The notes beneath the pieces are model-generated. The model did no database searches. It was not told where the DNA came from and worked only from the letters and a program-made list of their open reading frames with translations. Shown one piece after another: positions 1 to 11,832 of a stretch of DNA of 40,904 nucleotides (the first letter of the stretch is position 1; each line of letters starts with the position of its first letter). The stretch lies in contig SMXG01000016.1 in assembly GCA_004356775.1 (NCBI GenBank), positions 1 to 40,904 on the forward strand. The letters are read 5' to 3'. This DNA comes from Betaproteobacteria bacterium. Its GTDB lineage: Bacteria; Pseudomonadota; Gammaproteobacteria; Burkholderiales; Nitrosomonadaceae. The position numbers and the translations under genes were made by a program.

Positions 1-366
1 TAGTCAGCATTCCCAGCACTGTCATCGCCAGAGAACCAAACAGGTGAGAAGAAATTATGGCGAAAGCCCAGCTAGATTGCTCACGTAATAACAACATAAC
101 GGTTTCGTCGGAGAATGTGAAGAAAGTAGTCAATCCACCCATAAATCCTGTAATAACAAACAGCCGCCCCTCAGGTGGGAGTGTGGTGTTGTAAAAGAAA
201 TATTCGGCCGCGATGCCGACAAGATAGCAGCCAACCAGGTTTTCCGCCAGAGTACCAAAGGGAGGCACGGAAAAACAGAATTAAACATCATGCAGAATTC
301 CCATCGCAGCCATGCTACTAATGCCGCGCCCACCCCCATTGCAGTTAACGCATGATACCTACCCAT
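1..366 (-). pseudogene. crcB: Fluoride exporter CrcB, frameshifted, cut by window edge
   Basis: CrcB (Fluc) is a small inner-membrane fluoride channel that works as a dual-topology dimer. The first frame (ATG at 366) gives a CrcB-like N-terminus with GAALVAWLRW and FNSVFPCLPL. At about 260-268 the frame must shift by one base to continue as GTLAENLVGCYLVG and then GFMGGLTTFFTFSDE, the family signature. One G appears to be missing in the codons for Leu-Gly-Thr. The second frame stays open to base 1, so the C-terminal part lies outside the window. Downstream of the shift the protein looks well conserved, so a recent mutation or a one-base consensus error is as likely as an old pseudogene. It lies downstream of recN on the same strand, separated by 134 bp. 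Confidence 0.85.
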
Positions 367-500
367 CCATCATCCGAAATTTACTACTAATGTACGAGAA
401 TACAGCTAACGATGAGTTTCAGCCATTGTGTGGAAATATTCGCATAAGTATGCGATACGAAAACATGTCTGGATTGTTAGATAACTCTAAAAATTCGTCT

Positions 501-2183
501 CTAATCCTCACCCACCCGTAGCATTTCGGCCGCGTGCTTGCGGGTAGTTTCGGTTATTTCCACGCCACCTAGCATGCGGGCAATTTCTTCGATACGTTCT
601 TGATTCTTAAGTACAGTAATACGACTCAAAATATTTCCGCCATTGGCTCGATCACTTGATTTAACAACCTGCCATTGCTGATCTCCTGCCGAGGCAACTT
701 GCGCCAGATGTGTAACACACATCACTTGACGTTCTGCACCCAATTTTTTTAATAATCCACCAACAATCTCCGCAACACGCCCACCGATACCTGCATCCAC
801 TTCATCGAATATCAGCGTCGGTGCCACGCCAACCTTACTGGTGATAACCTGTATCGCCAAGCTAATGCGCGATAGCTCGCCGCCAGAGACAACCTTTGCT
901 AAGGGGCGTAGCGGCAATCCCTGGTGGGGGGAAACCTGGAATTCAATTTGTTCCATACCGTGGGCATTGCCTTGTTCCAGAGATATTTGTATCACGGTAA
1001 ACTTCCCACCCTCCATTGCTAGAGTCTGCATCGCAGCAGTAACTTGCTGAGTAAGCTTCCTGGCCGCTCCATCTCTCACCACACTCAATTTTTTTGCAAG
1101 CTTTAAGTATACGTCTCTCGCTATTGCCTCCTCCTTCGCCATCGCCTCACCATTGCCACCTTGGCTGAATTCTTCCAACCGCTCCTTCACTGTTCTCAAC
1201 AAATTCGGTAATTCATCCGGAACAACGCGATACTTTCTGGCGGCAGCGTGAACCACGGACAACCGCTCTTCCATTTCCTGTAGGCGCTGCGGATCGAGAT
1301 CAAGGCGCTGCTGATAATGCCCTAATTCGTAAACTACTTCCTGCAGCTGGATCTGTGCCGACTCTAGCATGTCTAGCATGCCTTTGAGATTGGTATCGTA
1401 TTGAAGCAACCCATTCAGACGCGAAGTCACAAAATTGATTTGCGTCAGGGAAGCCGACTCACCCTCTGACATAATCTCTAGGCACGCCTGCACAGTCTCT
1501 AGTAAGCTTGCAGAATGCGATAGACGGCTGTGATCAGTTTGAAGGGTCTGCCATTCATCAGGTGAAAAATTCAAAGTGGAGAGTTCGCGATTTTGTAACT
1601 CCAACTGTTCGTGCTCGCTCACAAATGCGGCAGTATTCTGCTCCCAAGTCATGCGACGCTGCAGCAAACTTTGCCAACGACGATAGCCTGTGGCTACTGC
1701 CTGCGCCAACTCGCGACTACCTGAAAACGAATCAAGTAAATCACGTTGAGCTTCACTGTGCAATAAAGATTGATGCTCTTGCTGTCCGTAAATATCCACC
1801 AGTTTCTTCCCCGCCGTTCGTAATTGCTGCAAGGTAGCGGGGCGACCATTAATAAAACCGCGGGAACGCCCACCAATTTCTATTACCCGACGCATTAGGC
1901 ACACACTGTCGTCATCACCGTGGCCTTCTAGATCATTTTTGCGCAACCAGTCTACTAATTCTGGTGATTTACTCACGTCGAACTCTGCACTGATTTCGGC
2001 ACGCTTACAGCCATTACGCACCTCCCCCACATCACCACGCTCACCCAATGCAAGTGAGAGTGCATCGATCAAGATCGACTTCCCCGCTCCAGTTTCTCCG
2101 GTAAGAACGGTGAAACCAGGGACGAACTCCATTTCCATCCGATCAATGATGACAAAATCCTGAATATTCAAAAACCTTAACAT
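501..2183 (-). CDS. recN: DNA repair protein RecN
   Basis: RecN is a cytosolic SMC-like ATPase that holds DNA at double-strand breaks during recombinational repair. The 560-residue product has the family's usual length and layout. The Walker A motif GETGAGKS is at residues 29-36 in the N-terminal head, followed by a long central coiled coil. The C-terminal head carries the signature SGGE at about 433-436 and the Walker B DEVDAGIGG at about 460-468. The start MLRFLNIQDF matches the usual RecN start. It follows nadK on the same strand after a gap of about 23 bp, so the two are probably co-transcribed, an order common in betaproteobacteria. I saw no SOS box before it. Confidence 0.97.
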   Translation of the reverse strand: MLRFLNIQDFVIIDRMEMEFVPGFTVLTGETGAGKSILIDALSLALGERGDVGEVRNGCKRAEISAEFDVSKSPELVDWLRKNDLEGHGDDDSVCLMRRVIEIGGRSRGFINGRPATLQQLRTAGKKLVDIYGQQEHQSLLHSEAQRDLLDSFSGSRELAQAVATGYRRWQSLLQRRMTWEQNTAAFVSEHEQLELQNRELSTLNFSPDEWQTLQTDHSRLSHSASLLETVQACLEIMSEGESASLTQINFVTSRLNGLLQYDTNLKGMLDMLESAQIQLQEVVYELGHYQQRLDLDPQRLQEMEERLSVVHAAARKYRVVPDELPNLLRTVKERLEEFSQGGNGEAMAKEEAIARDVYLKLAKKLSVVRDGAARKLTQQVTAAMQTLAMEGGKFTVIQISLEQGNAHGMEQIEFQVSPHQGLPLRPLAKVVSGGELSRISLAIQVITSKVGVAPTLIFDEVDAGIGGRVAEIVGGLLKKLGAERQVMCVTHLAQVASAGDQQWQVVKSSDRANGGNILSRITVLKNQERIEEIARMLGGVEITETTRKHAAEMLRVGED

Positions 2184-2206
2184 GATGGTAGGTTAACAGT
2201 TCTTTT

Positions 2207-3079
2207 TTAGGGAAATCCACTCCAACCAAGCTTTTCTCGCAACATACGGTAGTAGCTATGATTGGAAGAATGCAGAAATCTCACCGAGTGGGGAGAGCGC
2301 CATATTACAACTTTATCCCTCTCATCCAAGTCAAAATGAGAGTGACTGTCAGAATGAACACGCGCACCTTCAGTGCGATGCATCAATACTTCCACCGTGG
2401 CGTCGGACCCCACCACGATGGGCCGGTTGCTCAGGGTATAGGGACTAACCGGTACCAGCGCAATCAGGTTGAGACTAGGATGCAAAATCGGGCCACCCGA
2501 TGACAACGCATATGCTGTTGAACCAGTAGGAGTAGCTATAATCAGGCCATCTGAACGTAAAGAGTATACATATTCTCCATCGATGCGTACTTCGAATTCA
2601 ATCATACCGCCACCAATCCCTCGGTTTACTGCTACATCGTTGAACGCTAGGGCACTAAACAAACTAGCTTCGTTGCGTATCACCTCAGCTGATAGCAACA
2701 TGCGCCGCTCGGTAACATACTTGCCATCGAGAATGGAACCAAGGGTTTCTAGCATGGTGTCGATAGAAAGGTCGGTGAGAAACCCAAGCCGACCCTGGTT
2801 GATGCCTACTAGCGGCACATCGAAAGGTGCAAGCCTACGTGCAATATTAAGCATGGTGCCGTCACCCCCCAGAACGATGGCTAGATCAGCCCGCGCACCG
2901 ATCTCGTCGAGAGTAAGGATGGGGTATTCTTTCCCTGCAACATGTTGGGCAGTAAGACAGTCCAGCACTACACCAAGATTGCGACTTTCCATATATTGTC
3001 CCAGTCGCAGTAGTGGCGTCATGATTTCTGGATTATCGTGCTTGCCAATCAAAGCTATGGTTTTGAATAGAGAACTCAT
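2207..3079 (-). CDS. nadK: NAD kinase
   Basis: NAD kinase phosphorylates NAD+ to NADP+ in the cytosol and sets the NADP pool. The GGDGT motif (residues about 71-75) and the following GINQGRLGFLTD are diagnostic. FNDVAVNRG and the glycine-rich TPTGSTAYALSSGGP complete the active site. Length (290 residues) is normal. I take the ATG at 3079; a GTG lies one codon upstream at 3082 but adds nothing conserved. It sits before recN and diverges from hrcA across a 166-bp intergenic region holding an 11-bp inverted repeat. Confidence 0.97.
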   Translation of the reverse strand: MSSLFKTIALIGKHDNPEIMTPLLRLGQYMESRNLGVVLDCLTAQHVAGKEYPILTLDEIGARADLAIVLGGDGTMLNIARRLAPFDVPLVGINQGRLGFLTDLSIDTMLETLGSILDGKYVTERRMLLSAEVIRNEASLFSALAFNDVAVNRGIGGGMIEFEVRIDGEYVYSLRSDGLIIATPTGSTAYALSSGGPILHPSLNLIALVPVSPYTLSNRPIVVGSDATVEVLMHRTEGARVHSDSHSHFDLDERDKVVIWRSPHSVRFLHSSNHSYYRMLREKLGWSGFP

Positions 3080-3159
3080 CACTGGACTAAACCTAAAAAA
3101 CCATTGAACTGAATTGTAGTGGTGTCGTTTTCATGATTAAACCATATTGGACAACAAGT

Positions 3160-3227
3160 GACAAAGGATTCCAGATTCCGCCGAGTCACACTTGCTTTGC
3201 TAATTCCTAGGTCCAAAATCCTTTGTC
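3160..3227. repeat. Perfect 11-bp inverted repeat between nadK and hrcA
   Basis: GACAAAGGATT at 3160-3170 is matched by its exact reverse complement at 3217-3227, 46 bp apart. It lies in the divergent nadK/hrcA intergenic region and ends 18 bp before the hrcA start. It is not the HrcA operator CIRCE (TTAGCACTC-N9-GAGTGCTAA). The spacing suits a pair of opposed protein-binding half-sites rather than a simple terminator. Function is unknown. Confidence 0.55.
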
Positions 3228-3245
3228 CTAGTGTAGAATGATCGT

Positions 3246-4265
3246 ATGCTTAATCAGCGTGCCCAAATCTTACTCAAAACACTGGTTGAACGTTATATCA
3301 GTGAAGGTCAGCCTGTAGGCTCTCGCGTACTCTCTAAGTTCTCCAAACTGAATCTGAGCCCTGCTACCATACGCAACGTGATGTCTGGCCTTGAGAAAAT
3401 GGGTTTTGTCACTAGTCCTCACACTTCCTCTGGACGTATCCCTACTCCGCGAGGCTACCGTTTATTTGTGGACACACTACTGGTTGTAAAACCTCTGGAC
3501 TCAATCGAGATCCATCATCTGGAAAATCAGTTGCCTCCGAATAATCCGTCACGCTTGATCAATTTAGCTTCACAGTTGTTGTCTGAATTGACGCGTTTTG
3601 TGGGCGTAGTTGCCACTCCCAAGCGTAGCAACACAGTATTTCGCTATATCGAATTTATGACTCTGTCTGAGAAACGCATTCTACTCATCATTGTCACGCC
3701 TAAGGGTGATGTGCAAAACCGAGTACTCTCCACTGACAGAGACTATAGCCGATCAGAATTAGTTGAAGCGACAAACTTCATCAACCAGAATTATGCTGGC
3801 TGCACTTTCAAGGAAATCCGCAGCCGTCTTCGGAAAGAGCTAAAAATATTGCATCACGATATGACCAGCCTCATGACCGCAGCTATCGAGGCCAGCAGCG
3901 AGGCAATCAATGAGTGTGGTGAGACCATGGTAGTAGCAGGTGAACGCAGGCTGCTTGATGTAGATGATCTATCAAGCAACATGGACAGCTTGAAGAAGCT
4001 ATTCGCCCTATTCGAGCGAAAAACCGCATTACTGCAATTACTAGAATTTAGCCGCCAGGCACAAGGCGTACAGATATTCATTGGTGGAGAATCGGGCGCA
4101 ATAACACTGGATGAATTCAGCGTTGTCACTGCGCCCTACGAGGTAGATGGAGAAATTGTCGGCACTGTTGGCGTGATCGGCCCCACACGTATGGCCTACG
4201 AACGTGTCATTCCGATTGTAGATGCAACCGCCAAGCTGCTCTCCAACGCGCTGTCGCACCATTGA
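3246..4265 (+). CDS. hrcA: Heat-inducible transcription repressor HrcA
   Basis: HrcA represses groESL and sometimes dnaK operons by binding CIRCE elements, with GroEL maintaining its active fold. The start [18 protein letters not shown] is typical. The N-terminal winged helix includes [17 protein letters not shown] and the strong signature [17 protein letters not shown] (about 58-77). The C-terminal part has the usual IFIGGESG and [18 protein letters not shown] motifs. The 339-residue length is standard. No CIRCE was seen upstream, so autoregulation is not evident. The gene diverges from nadK and is followed on the same strand by hemH after 86 bp. Confidence 0.97.
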   Translation: MLNQRAQILLKTLVERYISEGQPVGSRVLSKFSKLNLSPATIRNVMSGLEKMGFVTSPHTSSGRIPTPRGYRLFVDTLLVVKPLDSIEIHHLENQLPPNNPSRLINLASQLLSELTRFVGVVATPKRSNTVFRYIEFMTLSEKRILLIIVTPKGDVQNRVLSTDRDYSRSELVEATNFINQNYAGCTFKEIRSRLRKELKILHHDMTSLMTAAIEASSEAINECGETMVVAGERRLLDVDDLSSNMDSLKKLFALFERKTALLQLLEFSRQAQGVQIFIGGESGAITLDEFSVVTAPYEVDGEIVGTVGVIGPTRMAYERVIPIVDATAKLLSNALSHH

Positions 4266-4351
4266 TTAGTTGGACGCGATCCACCACGCTATACCCGTCG
4301 TTGATCTAGGAAAGACAGTCTAATTGCCGCAGCAGAAATAAAACTAGACAA

Positions 4352-5437
4352 ATGTCCCCCGAACCTATTTATCAGCATGGCTCTTCTAGCAGGGTTGGTA
4401 TCCTGTTAGTCAATCTTGGCACCCCAGATGCGCCTACTCCCCGAGCGCTGAGGCCGTACCTTAAGGAATTCCTGAGAAATTCTCGGGTAATTGAAATTTC
4501 ACGATGGCTCTGGTGGCCAGTCCTTAACGGTTTCATTCTTAACACCCGTCCAAAGAAATCGGCAGAAAAGTATGCGCTAATCTGGACACCAGAAGGTTCA
4601 CCGCTGAAAGTTCACACTGAACGCCAGACCAGATTGCTGCTGGGCTTCATTGGAGAACGCATTAAGCCAGTACCGTTGGTAGAGTACGCCATGAGTATTG
4701 GCAATCCCTCTATTTCCGAGGTTCTAGCACGCATGAAACAACATGGTTGTGAGTGCATTCTGGTGTTGCCACTCTATCCCCAGTACGCTGCCAGCAGCAC
4801 CGCTGTAGCATTCGATGCAGTGTTCGAACAGTTAAGAAAAATGCGCAATACTCCGGCCATCCGCACAGTTAAACATTATCACGATCATCCTGGCTATATT
4901 AATGCTCTAGCACAAAATGTGCGAGATTACTGGACAAAAACCGGAAAACCAGACAAACTGGTCATGAGCTTTCACGGTGTACCACGCTTCACACTGGACA
5001 AGGGAGACCCCTATCACTGCGAATGCCAGAAAACTGGGAGGCTGTTGGCCGAGGTACTAAGTCTGGATACAGGCCAATTCCAGATTTGCTTTCAGTCTCG
5101 CTTTGGTAATACGGAATGGTTGAAACCCTATACTACGGAAATACTAGAACAACTCGGCAAACAGAACGCTAGACGCATAGATGTTGTTTGCCCTGGCTTT
5201 GTCTCTGACTGTCTCGAAACACTGGAAGAAATCGCTATGGAAGGCAGAACCACTTTTGTTCAAGCTGGAGGTCAAGAGTTTCATTACATTCCCTGCCTTA
5301 ATGAACGCGATGACTGGATACACGCATTAGCCGATATCGCTCTCACTAATTTACAAGGGTGGCTTGGCTTTGAAAAATCAGAAGAGGAAGCTGAACAATC
5401 ACGACAGCGGGGCCTAAAAATGGGAGCCAAGGAGTAA
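4352..5437 (+). CDS. hemH: Ferrochelatase
   Basis: Ferrochelatase inserts Fe2+ into protoporphyrin IX, the last step of protohaem synthesis, at the inner face of the cytoplasmic membrane. The metal-binding histidine is in SFHGVP (His208) and the catalytic glutamate in DCLETLEE (Glu289). VNLGTPDAP near residue 20 and the NTEWLKPYT segment are also typical. The 361 residues match the family. It follows hrcA, an order often seen in betaproteobacteria, and ends convergent to the dedA gene with 53 bp between them. No clear hairpin terminator is visible in that gap. Confidence 0.97.
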   Translation: MSPEPIYQHGSSSRVGILLVNLGTPDAPTPRALRPYLKEFLRNSRVIEISRWLWWPVLNGFILNTRPKKSAEKYALIWTPEGSPLKVHTERQTRLLLGFIGERIKPVPLVEYAMSIGNPSISEVLARMKQHGCECILVLPLYPQYAASSTAVAFDAVFEQLRKMRNTPAIRTVKHYHDHPGYINALAQNVRDYWTKTGKPDKLVMSFHGVPRFTLDKGDPYHCECQKTGRLLAEVLSLDTGQFQICFQSRFGNTEWLKPYTTEILEQLGKQNARRIDVVCPGFVSDCLETLEEIAMEGRTTFVQAGGQEFHYIPCLNERDDWIHALADIALTNLQGWLGFEKSEEEAEQSRQRGLKMGAKE

Positions 5438-5490
5438 CAAAAGAAACAGCTAGCGAAAAAAGTATAAAAAATACCCTTCACCGAGTTGTT

Positions 5491-6162
5491 CTACTCAATT
5501 TTATCGTGATTTTTACTCTTTCCGCTGTTCTCAAGCCAGCTTCGTATAAGTTGAACAATTCCTGGAACGATAGAAATCAAAACAATGCCAAGGATGAAAA
5601 AAGAAAGATTATTCTTCACTATAGGCACATTGCCAAAGAAGTAACCACCGAATATGAAGAAATTGATCCAGAAAAAGCTACCGAACGCGCTATATGTCAT
5701 GAAACGCGCATAAGCCATTCTTCCAATACCTGCAACAAAGGGGGCAAAAGTACGAATGATGGGTAGGAAACGTGCAAAAATAATAGTCTTTGCGCCATGT
5801 TTTTTATAAAATCTGTTGGTCCTTTCCAGGTGCTTACGGTTTAATACGCGCGAATCTGTGCGGGCGAATATCCTGGGACCTAAATAACGCCCAATCCAGT
5901 AATTGGTATTGTCACCAGAGAATGCAGCAAGTATGAGAAGTATTACCAGAAACTGAACATTCATCACACCATTTGCTGCGATTGCACCTGCCACAAATAG
6001 CAACGAATCCCCTGGTAGAAAGGGCATTATCACCAATCCGGTTTCACAGAAAATAATCAAAAATAGGACGAGATAAATCCAATTTTCATAATTCTGAATC
6101 AGCCATATAAGATGGCGGTCCAAATGCAGAACAATATCGATGAATTCGGTAATGAGTTCCAA
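5491..6162 (-). CDS. DedA family membrane protein (YqjA/YghB type)
   Basis: DedA proteins are inner-membrane proteins implicated in lipid carrier flipping, membrane potential and envelope stress tolerance. The 223-residue product has several hydrophobic segments. It carries the family motifs FCETGLVIMPFLPGDSLLF (about 39-57), GDNTNYWIGR with the conserved Asn/Tyr, and FARFLPIIRTFAPFVAG, where the arginines are needed for function in E. coli homologues. The start is TTG at 6162, preceded by AGGT at a suitable distance, and aligns with the usual N-terminus. It is 44 bp downstream of secF and could be the distal gene of that operon. Confidence 0.93.
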   Translation of the reverse strand: MELITEFIDIVLHLDRHLIWLIQNYENWIYLVLFLIIFCETGLVIMPFLPGDSLLFVAGAIAANGVMNVQFLVILLILAAFSGDNTNYWIGRYLGPRIFARTDSRVLNRKHLERTNRFYKKHGAKTIIFARFLPIIRTFAPFVAGIGRMAYARFMTYSAFGSFFWINFFIFGGYFFGNVPIVKNNLSFFILGIVLISIVPGIVQLIRSWLENSGKSKNHDKIE

Positions 6163-6206
6163 GACGACCTAAACCTAATAGAGACCTGATAAATCGGTGG
6201 CTAAAA

Positions 6207-7142
6207 TTAAGGCAATGCTTCTGCTTCTTTGTCTTTCTTTTCTACCCTGACAAGATCCTCACGCGAAACGCCTAACAGCATGACGATGGGACTCGCCACC
6301 AGAACCGCGGAATAAATGCCAAACAGGATTCCGATAGTAAGCGCCAAAGCAAAGTAATGCAGTGCCTCACCACCAAAGAATAGCATTGAGCATACCGCCA
6401 TCTGGGTGCAGCCGTGGGTAATAATGGTGCGCGACATGGTGCGAGTAATTGCGTTGTTTATAACTTGCGCCACTGGGGCTTTGCGCATCTTACGAAAATT
6501 TTCACGTATACGATCGAACACCACTACCGATTCATTCACTGAGTAACCCAGAATCGCTAGTACCGCGGCCAGCACTGTGAGCGAGAATTCCCATTGAAAA
6601 AAAGCAAAGAAACCAAGAATGATTACCACGTCATGTAGATTAGCAATGATCGCAGCAACACCAAACTTCCATTCGAAGCGAAACGCCAAGTAAGCGATGA
6701 TACCTAGGGATACTACTAGCAGCGCGAGCGCACCATTTTCTACTAGCTCTTCACCCACTTGCGGACCAACAAACTCCACCCGGCGCATTTCTACTGTGCT
6801 GTCGTCTTGACGTAGTGCCGTCATCACTATCTCGGACAGCTTAGCACTAGATATTTCTGGCTTGGTGGACAGACGTATCAATACGTCTCTAGAGGTACCA
6901 AAATTCTGCACGCTGGCATCCGACATCCCAATTTTGGCAAGGGTACCCCGTACTCTGTTAAGGTCAGCAGCCTGAGTATAGCCCACTTCCATCACGGTTC
7001 CACCTGTAAAATCGACACCTAGATTTAACCCCTTGGTAACGAGAAAAAATACGGCCACGATGAAGGTTGCCAGTGATATGGTGGTGGTATATTTCCCCCA
7101 ACTCATGAAGGGAATATCACGTTTGAATCTGAAAAACTCCAT
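6207..7142 (-). CDS. secF: Protein translocase subunit SecF
   Basis: SecF pairs with SecD as an inner-membrane RND-like complex that uses the proton gradient to pull exported proteins through SecYEG. The 311-residue product has a first membrane segment, the periplasmic motif GVDFTGGTVMEV, then five more membrane helices. These include SLTVLAAVLAILGYSVNES and VVVFDRIRENFRK in the conserved cytoplasmic loop region. Length is normal for SecF. It lies 53 bp downstream of secD on the same strand, the last Sec gene of the queA-tgt-yajC-secD-secF operon. Confidence 0.98.
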   Translation of the reverse strand: MEFFRFKRDIPFMSWGKYTTTISLATFIVAVFFLVTKGLNLGVDFTGGTVMEVGYTQAADLNRVRGTLAKIGMSDASVQNFGTSRDVLIRLSTKPEISSAKLSEIVMTALRQDDSTVEMRRVEFVGPQVGEELVENGALALLVVSLGIIAYLAFRFEWKFGVAAIIANLHDVVIILGFFAFFQWEFSLTVLAAVLAILGYSVNESVVVFDRIRENFRKMRKAPVAQVINNAITRTMSRTIITHGCTQMAVCSMLFFGGEALHYFALALTIGILFGIYSAVLVASPIVMLLGVSREDLVRVEKKDKEAEALP

Positions 7143-7195
7143 CTAGAACCCTTATTCTCTTAAAGAGTAGATTGTTACCCTACTAGCCTTAGGTA

Positions 7196-9040
7196 TCATC
7201 GTTTGTCACTCGCTGGCTTCCACACCTGGCCGATAGGAACATGCACTAGTTTTCGACGTTTCCCGTACAGCAGATTAACTATTGCGCGCGAGACCATTAC
7301 CGCACTAAACATTGAAGTCAGAATGCCTAAACACAGCACTACCGCAAACCCTTTCACCGAGCCAGAACCAAAAGCAAAGAGCGCGAGACCGGCAATCAAG
7401 GTAGTGATGTTGGCATCCACTATGGTGCCGAATGCACGCTCGTATCCAGCGTTAATTGCTGCCTGTGGCGAAACACCATTTCGCAACTCGTCGCGAATGC
7501 GTTCGTTAATCAGCACATTAGCATCGATTGCCATACCCAACGTAAGGGCGATTGCCGCCATACCGGGGAGTGTCAACGTGGCCTGTAAGATTGAGAGAAG
7601 GCCGACCAGAAGCAGCAAATTTACACTGAGTGCCGTTACCGAGATAAAACCGAATATCAAATAATAAGCGGTCATGAAAATAGCGATAGCTGCAAAACCA
7701 AATAAAACTGAATTAAAGCCACTAGCGATATTTTCTGCGCCGAGACTCGGGCCTACGGTACGCTCTTCAATAATATCCATGGGCGCAGCTAGCGCACCGG
7801 CACGCAGCAACAGCGAAATATCTCTGGCTTCTTCTATAGTCATATTCCCAGTAATCTGCACTCGTCCGCCACCTATCTCCTCCCGTATTACCGGTGCGGT
7901 AATAACCTCCTTCTGATTCTTCTCAATCAGTAGAATTGCCATGCGCTTACCAACATTATTTCGAGTCAATTGCTTGAAAATACGCGTGCCATTGCTGTCC
8001 AGAGTAATGTGCACTGCCGGCTGATTGTTGTTGTCGAAACCAGGCTGCGCGTCAGTAATGCGCTCTCCTGTCAACATTACCCGTTTTTTCACTAACAATG
8101 GACCACCACCGCGCTCAGTGTACAGCTCCGAACCAATGTGACCCTGTCCGCGCAATGCCGAACTCACGTCATGCTCCTCATCAACCATACGCAACTCCAG
8201 TGTGGCAGTTCGCCCCAGTATGTCCTTAGCTTTTGCGGTATCCTGCACACCAGGTAATTGCACCACGACACGATCAGCACCAGCCTGCTGAATAATAGGC
8301 TCCGCCACACCTAGCTCATTAACACGATTGCGTAGAGTAATAATATTCTGCTGCACGGCAGAGTCCTGCATGCGTATTAATGCTTCTTGCTTAAGGACCA
8401 CTGCAAGATGAAACTCATCTTCCACATCCTGCTCGCGCAGGCTTAAATCGTCATAATTCTTATTGATCTCGTCACTCGCCGAAGCGCGCGATTCGGCATC
8501 ACGAAACTTTACGATAATCTGCGAACCTTCCCTATCTAGTCCCTTATAACGGATTTTCTGCTCGCGCAGGCTAGCTCGCATATCGGCGCTATAGCGATCA
8601 AGCGATTTGGAAAGCGCACCTTTCATATCCACCTGCAACAAGAAATGCACCCCACCACGCAGATCAAGCCCCAAATACATTGGCAATGCCCCGATATCAG
8701 TCAGCCACTGAGGAGAATCGGAGAGTAAATTTAGTGCAACTACATATCCATTACCAAGTGCCGACTGCAACATATCCTTGGCTCTGAGTTGCGTATCAGT
8801 ATCTGCAAAACGCACCTTGACGCCACCTGCTTCAAGAAACATTCCTCTGGTGGAAATATTGTCTTTTCTCAGCGTATCTTCCACTCGCGCTAGCAGCACA
8901 GCATCGGCCTTAACAGTGGTACGCAAGGGCAAGATCTGGACCGCTGGTGATCTTCCATAAAAATTGGGTAGAGCATAAACTAGCCCGAGTAGAACTGAAA
9001 CCAAGACAATCAGATATTTCCAGAGTGGGTACTGATTCAT
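7196..9040 (-). CDS. secD: Protein translocase subunit SecD
   Basis: SecD is the large partner of SecF in proton-driven late steps of Sec export. The 614-residue product begins with an uncleaved membrane segment (about 8-25). It then has LGLDLRGGVHFLLQVD (about 123-138), the P1 periplasmic domain, and a C-terminal six-helix bundle. That bundle contains LGMAIDANVLINERIRDELR, the segment with the key membrane-embedded aspartate. The start MNQYPLWKYLIVL is typical of proteobacterial SecD. It is 81 bp downstream of yajC. Confidence 0.98.
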   Translation of the reverse strand: MNQYPLWKYLIVLVSVLLGLVYALPNFYGRSPAVQILPLRTTVKADAVLLARVEDTLRKDNISTRGMFLEAGGVKVRFADTDTQLRAKDMLQSALGNGYVVALNLLSDSPQWLTDIGALPMYLGLDLRGGVHFLLQVDMKGALSKSLDRYSADMRASLREQKIRYKGLDREGSQIIVKFRDAESRASASDEINKNYDDLSLREQDVEDEFHLAVVLKQEALIRMQDSAVQQNIITLRNRVNELGVAEPIIQQAGADRVVVQLPGVQDTAKAKDILGRTATLELRMVDEEHDVSSALRGQGHIGSELYTERGGGPLLVKKRVMLTGERITDAQPGFDNNNQPAVHITLDSNGTRIFKQLTRNNVGKRMAILLIEKNQKEVITAPVIREEIGGGRVQITGNMTIEEARDISLLLRAGALAAPMDIIEERTVGPSLGAENIASGFNSVLFGFAAIAIFMTAYYLIFGFISVTALSVNLLLLVGLLSILQATLTLPGMAAIALTLGMAIDANVLINERIRDELRNGVSPQAAINAGYERAFGTIVDANITTLIAGLALFAFGSGSVKGFAVVLCLGILTSMFSAVMVSRAIVNLLYGKRRKLVHVPIGQVWKPASDKR

Positions 9041-9121
9041 GGTTTTAGATAGATGCGAATAGAAAGACGATGTGGGAAGAATTACGTTTTTCCCTTTACG
9101 TTTCAGCTTTACTGCTGCTGA

Positions 9122-9454
9122 TTATTCCTTTCCGATACTCTTCAATGTTCCTTTCGGCAACAGGGTTTGAATGGCTGTCTTCTGTATTATAACTTCCACG
9201 TTTGGGGAAACTTCCAACATTACGTAACTCCCGGTAAGCTTGGTCACCCGTCCTAGTTCGCCGCCGCTTGTTGCTACCTCATCACCCTTCTGAAGCGATT
9301 CAACCATCGATTTTTGTTCCTTTACTCGCTTCGTCTGAGGACGAATTACCACAAAGTAAAATATGGCGATGACCAGTACGATCAACGGCAACTCCATTAA
9401 CATCCCCCCTCCAGATGGGGCGGAATCCTGAGCATAAGCCTCACTAATCAACAT
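9122..9454 (-). CDS. yajC: Sec translocon accessory protein YajC
   Basis: YajC is a small single-pass inner-membrane protein that joins the SecDF-YajC subcomplex. The start is the ATG at 9454, giving MLISEAYAQ, the usual N-terminus; GGAG sits 6 nt before it. A longer reading from a TTG at 9478 lacks support. The membrane segment is LPLIVLVIAIFYFVVIRPQ, followed by the typical cytosolic basic stretch TKRVKEQKSMVESLQKGDEV. The gene lies between tgt and secD, its classic position. Confidence 0.95.
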   Translation of the reverse strand: MLISEAYAQDSAPSGGGMLMELPLIVLVIAIFYFVVIRPQTKRVKEQKSMVESLQKGDEVATSGGELGRVTKLTGSYVMLEVSPNVEVIIQKTAIQTLLPKGTLKSIGKE

Positions 9455-9490
9455 AGCATTCTCCGAAGGAGATTTCAAAGGAGGTGCATT

Positions 9491-11631
<2,141 letters not shown>

Positions 11632-11832
11632 CCGATACATTATACCGGCGCTCTGCACTTTGACCCACCTAAGTTGCGGCTTCCTAGGTTTTCAGTGATA
11701 GTTGAGATCTAGTAGTCGTAAAGAAATGAGAAAAATTATCCGGAAGAATAGTATTTGTGATACATGAAACGCAAAATACGCGTGTACTGCACTATCATTA
11801 GCTATCGTATTATGAACCCTGAAATAGAATGG

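Noticed and set aside
3083-3245. CIRCE operator before hrcA
   Set aside because: No TTAGCACTC-N9-GAGTGCTAA-like sequence is present; only the unrelated 11-bp inverted repeat.
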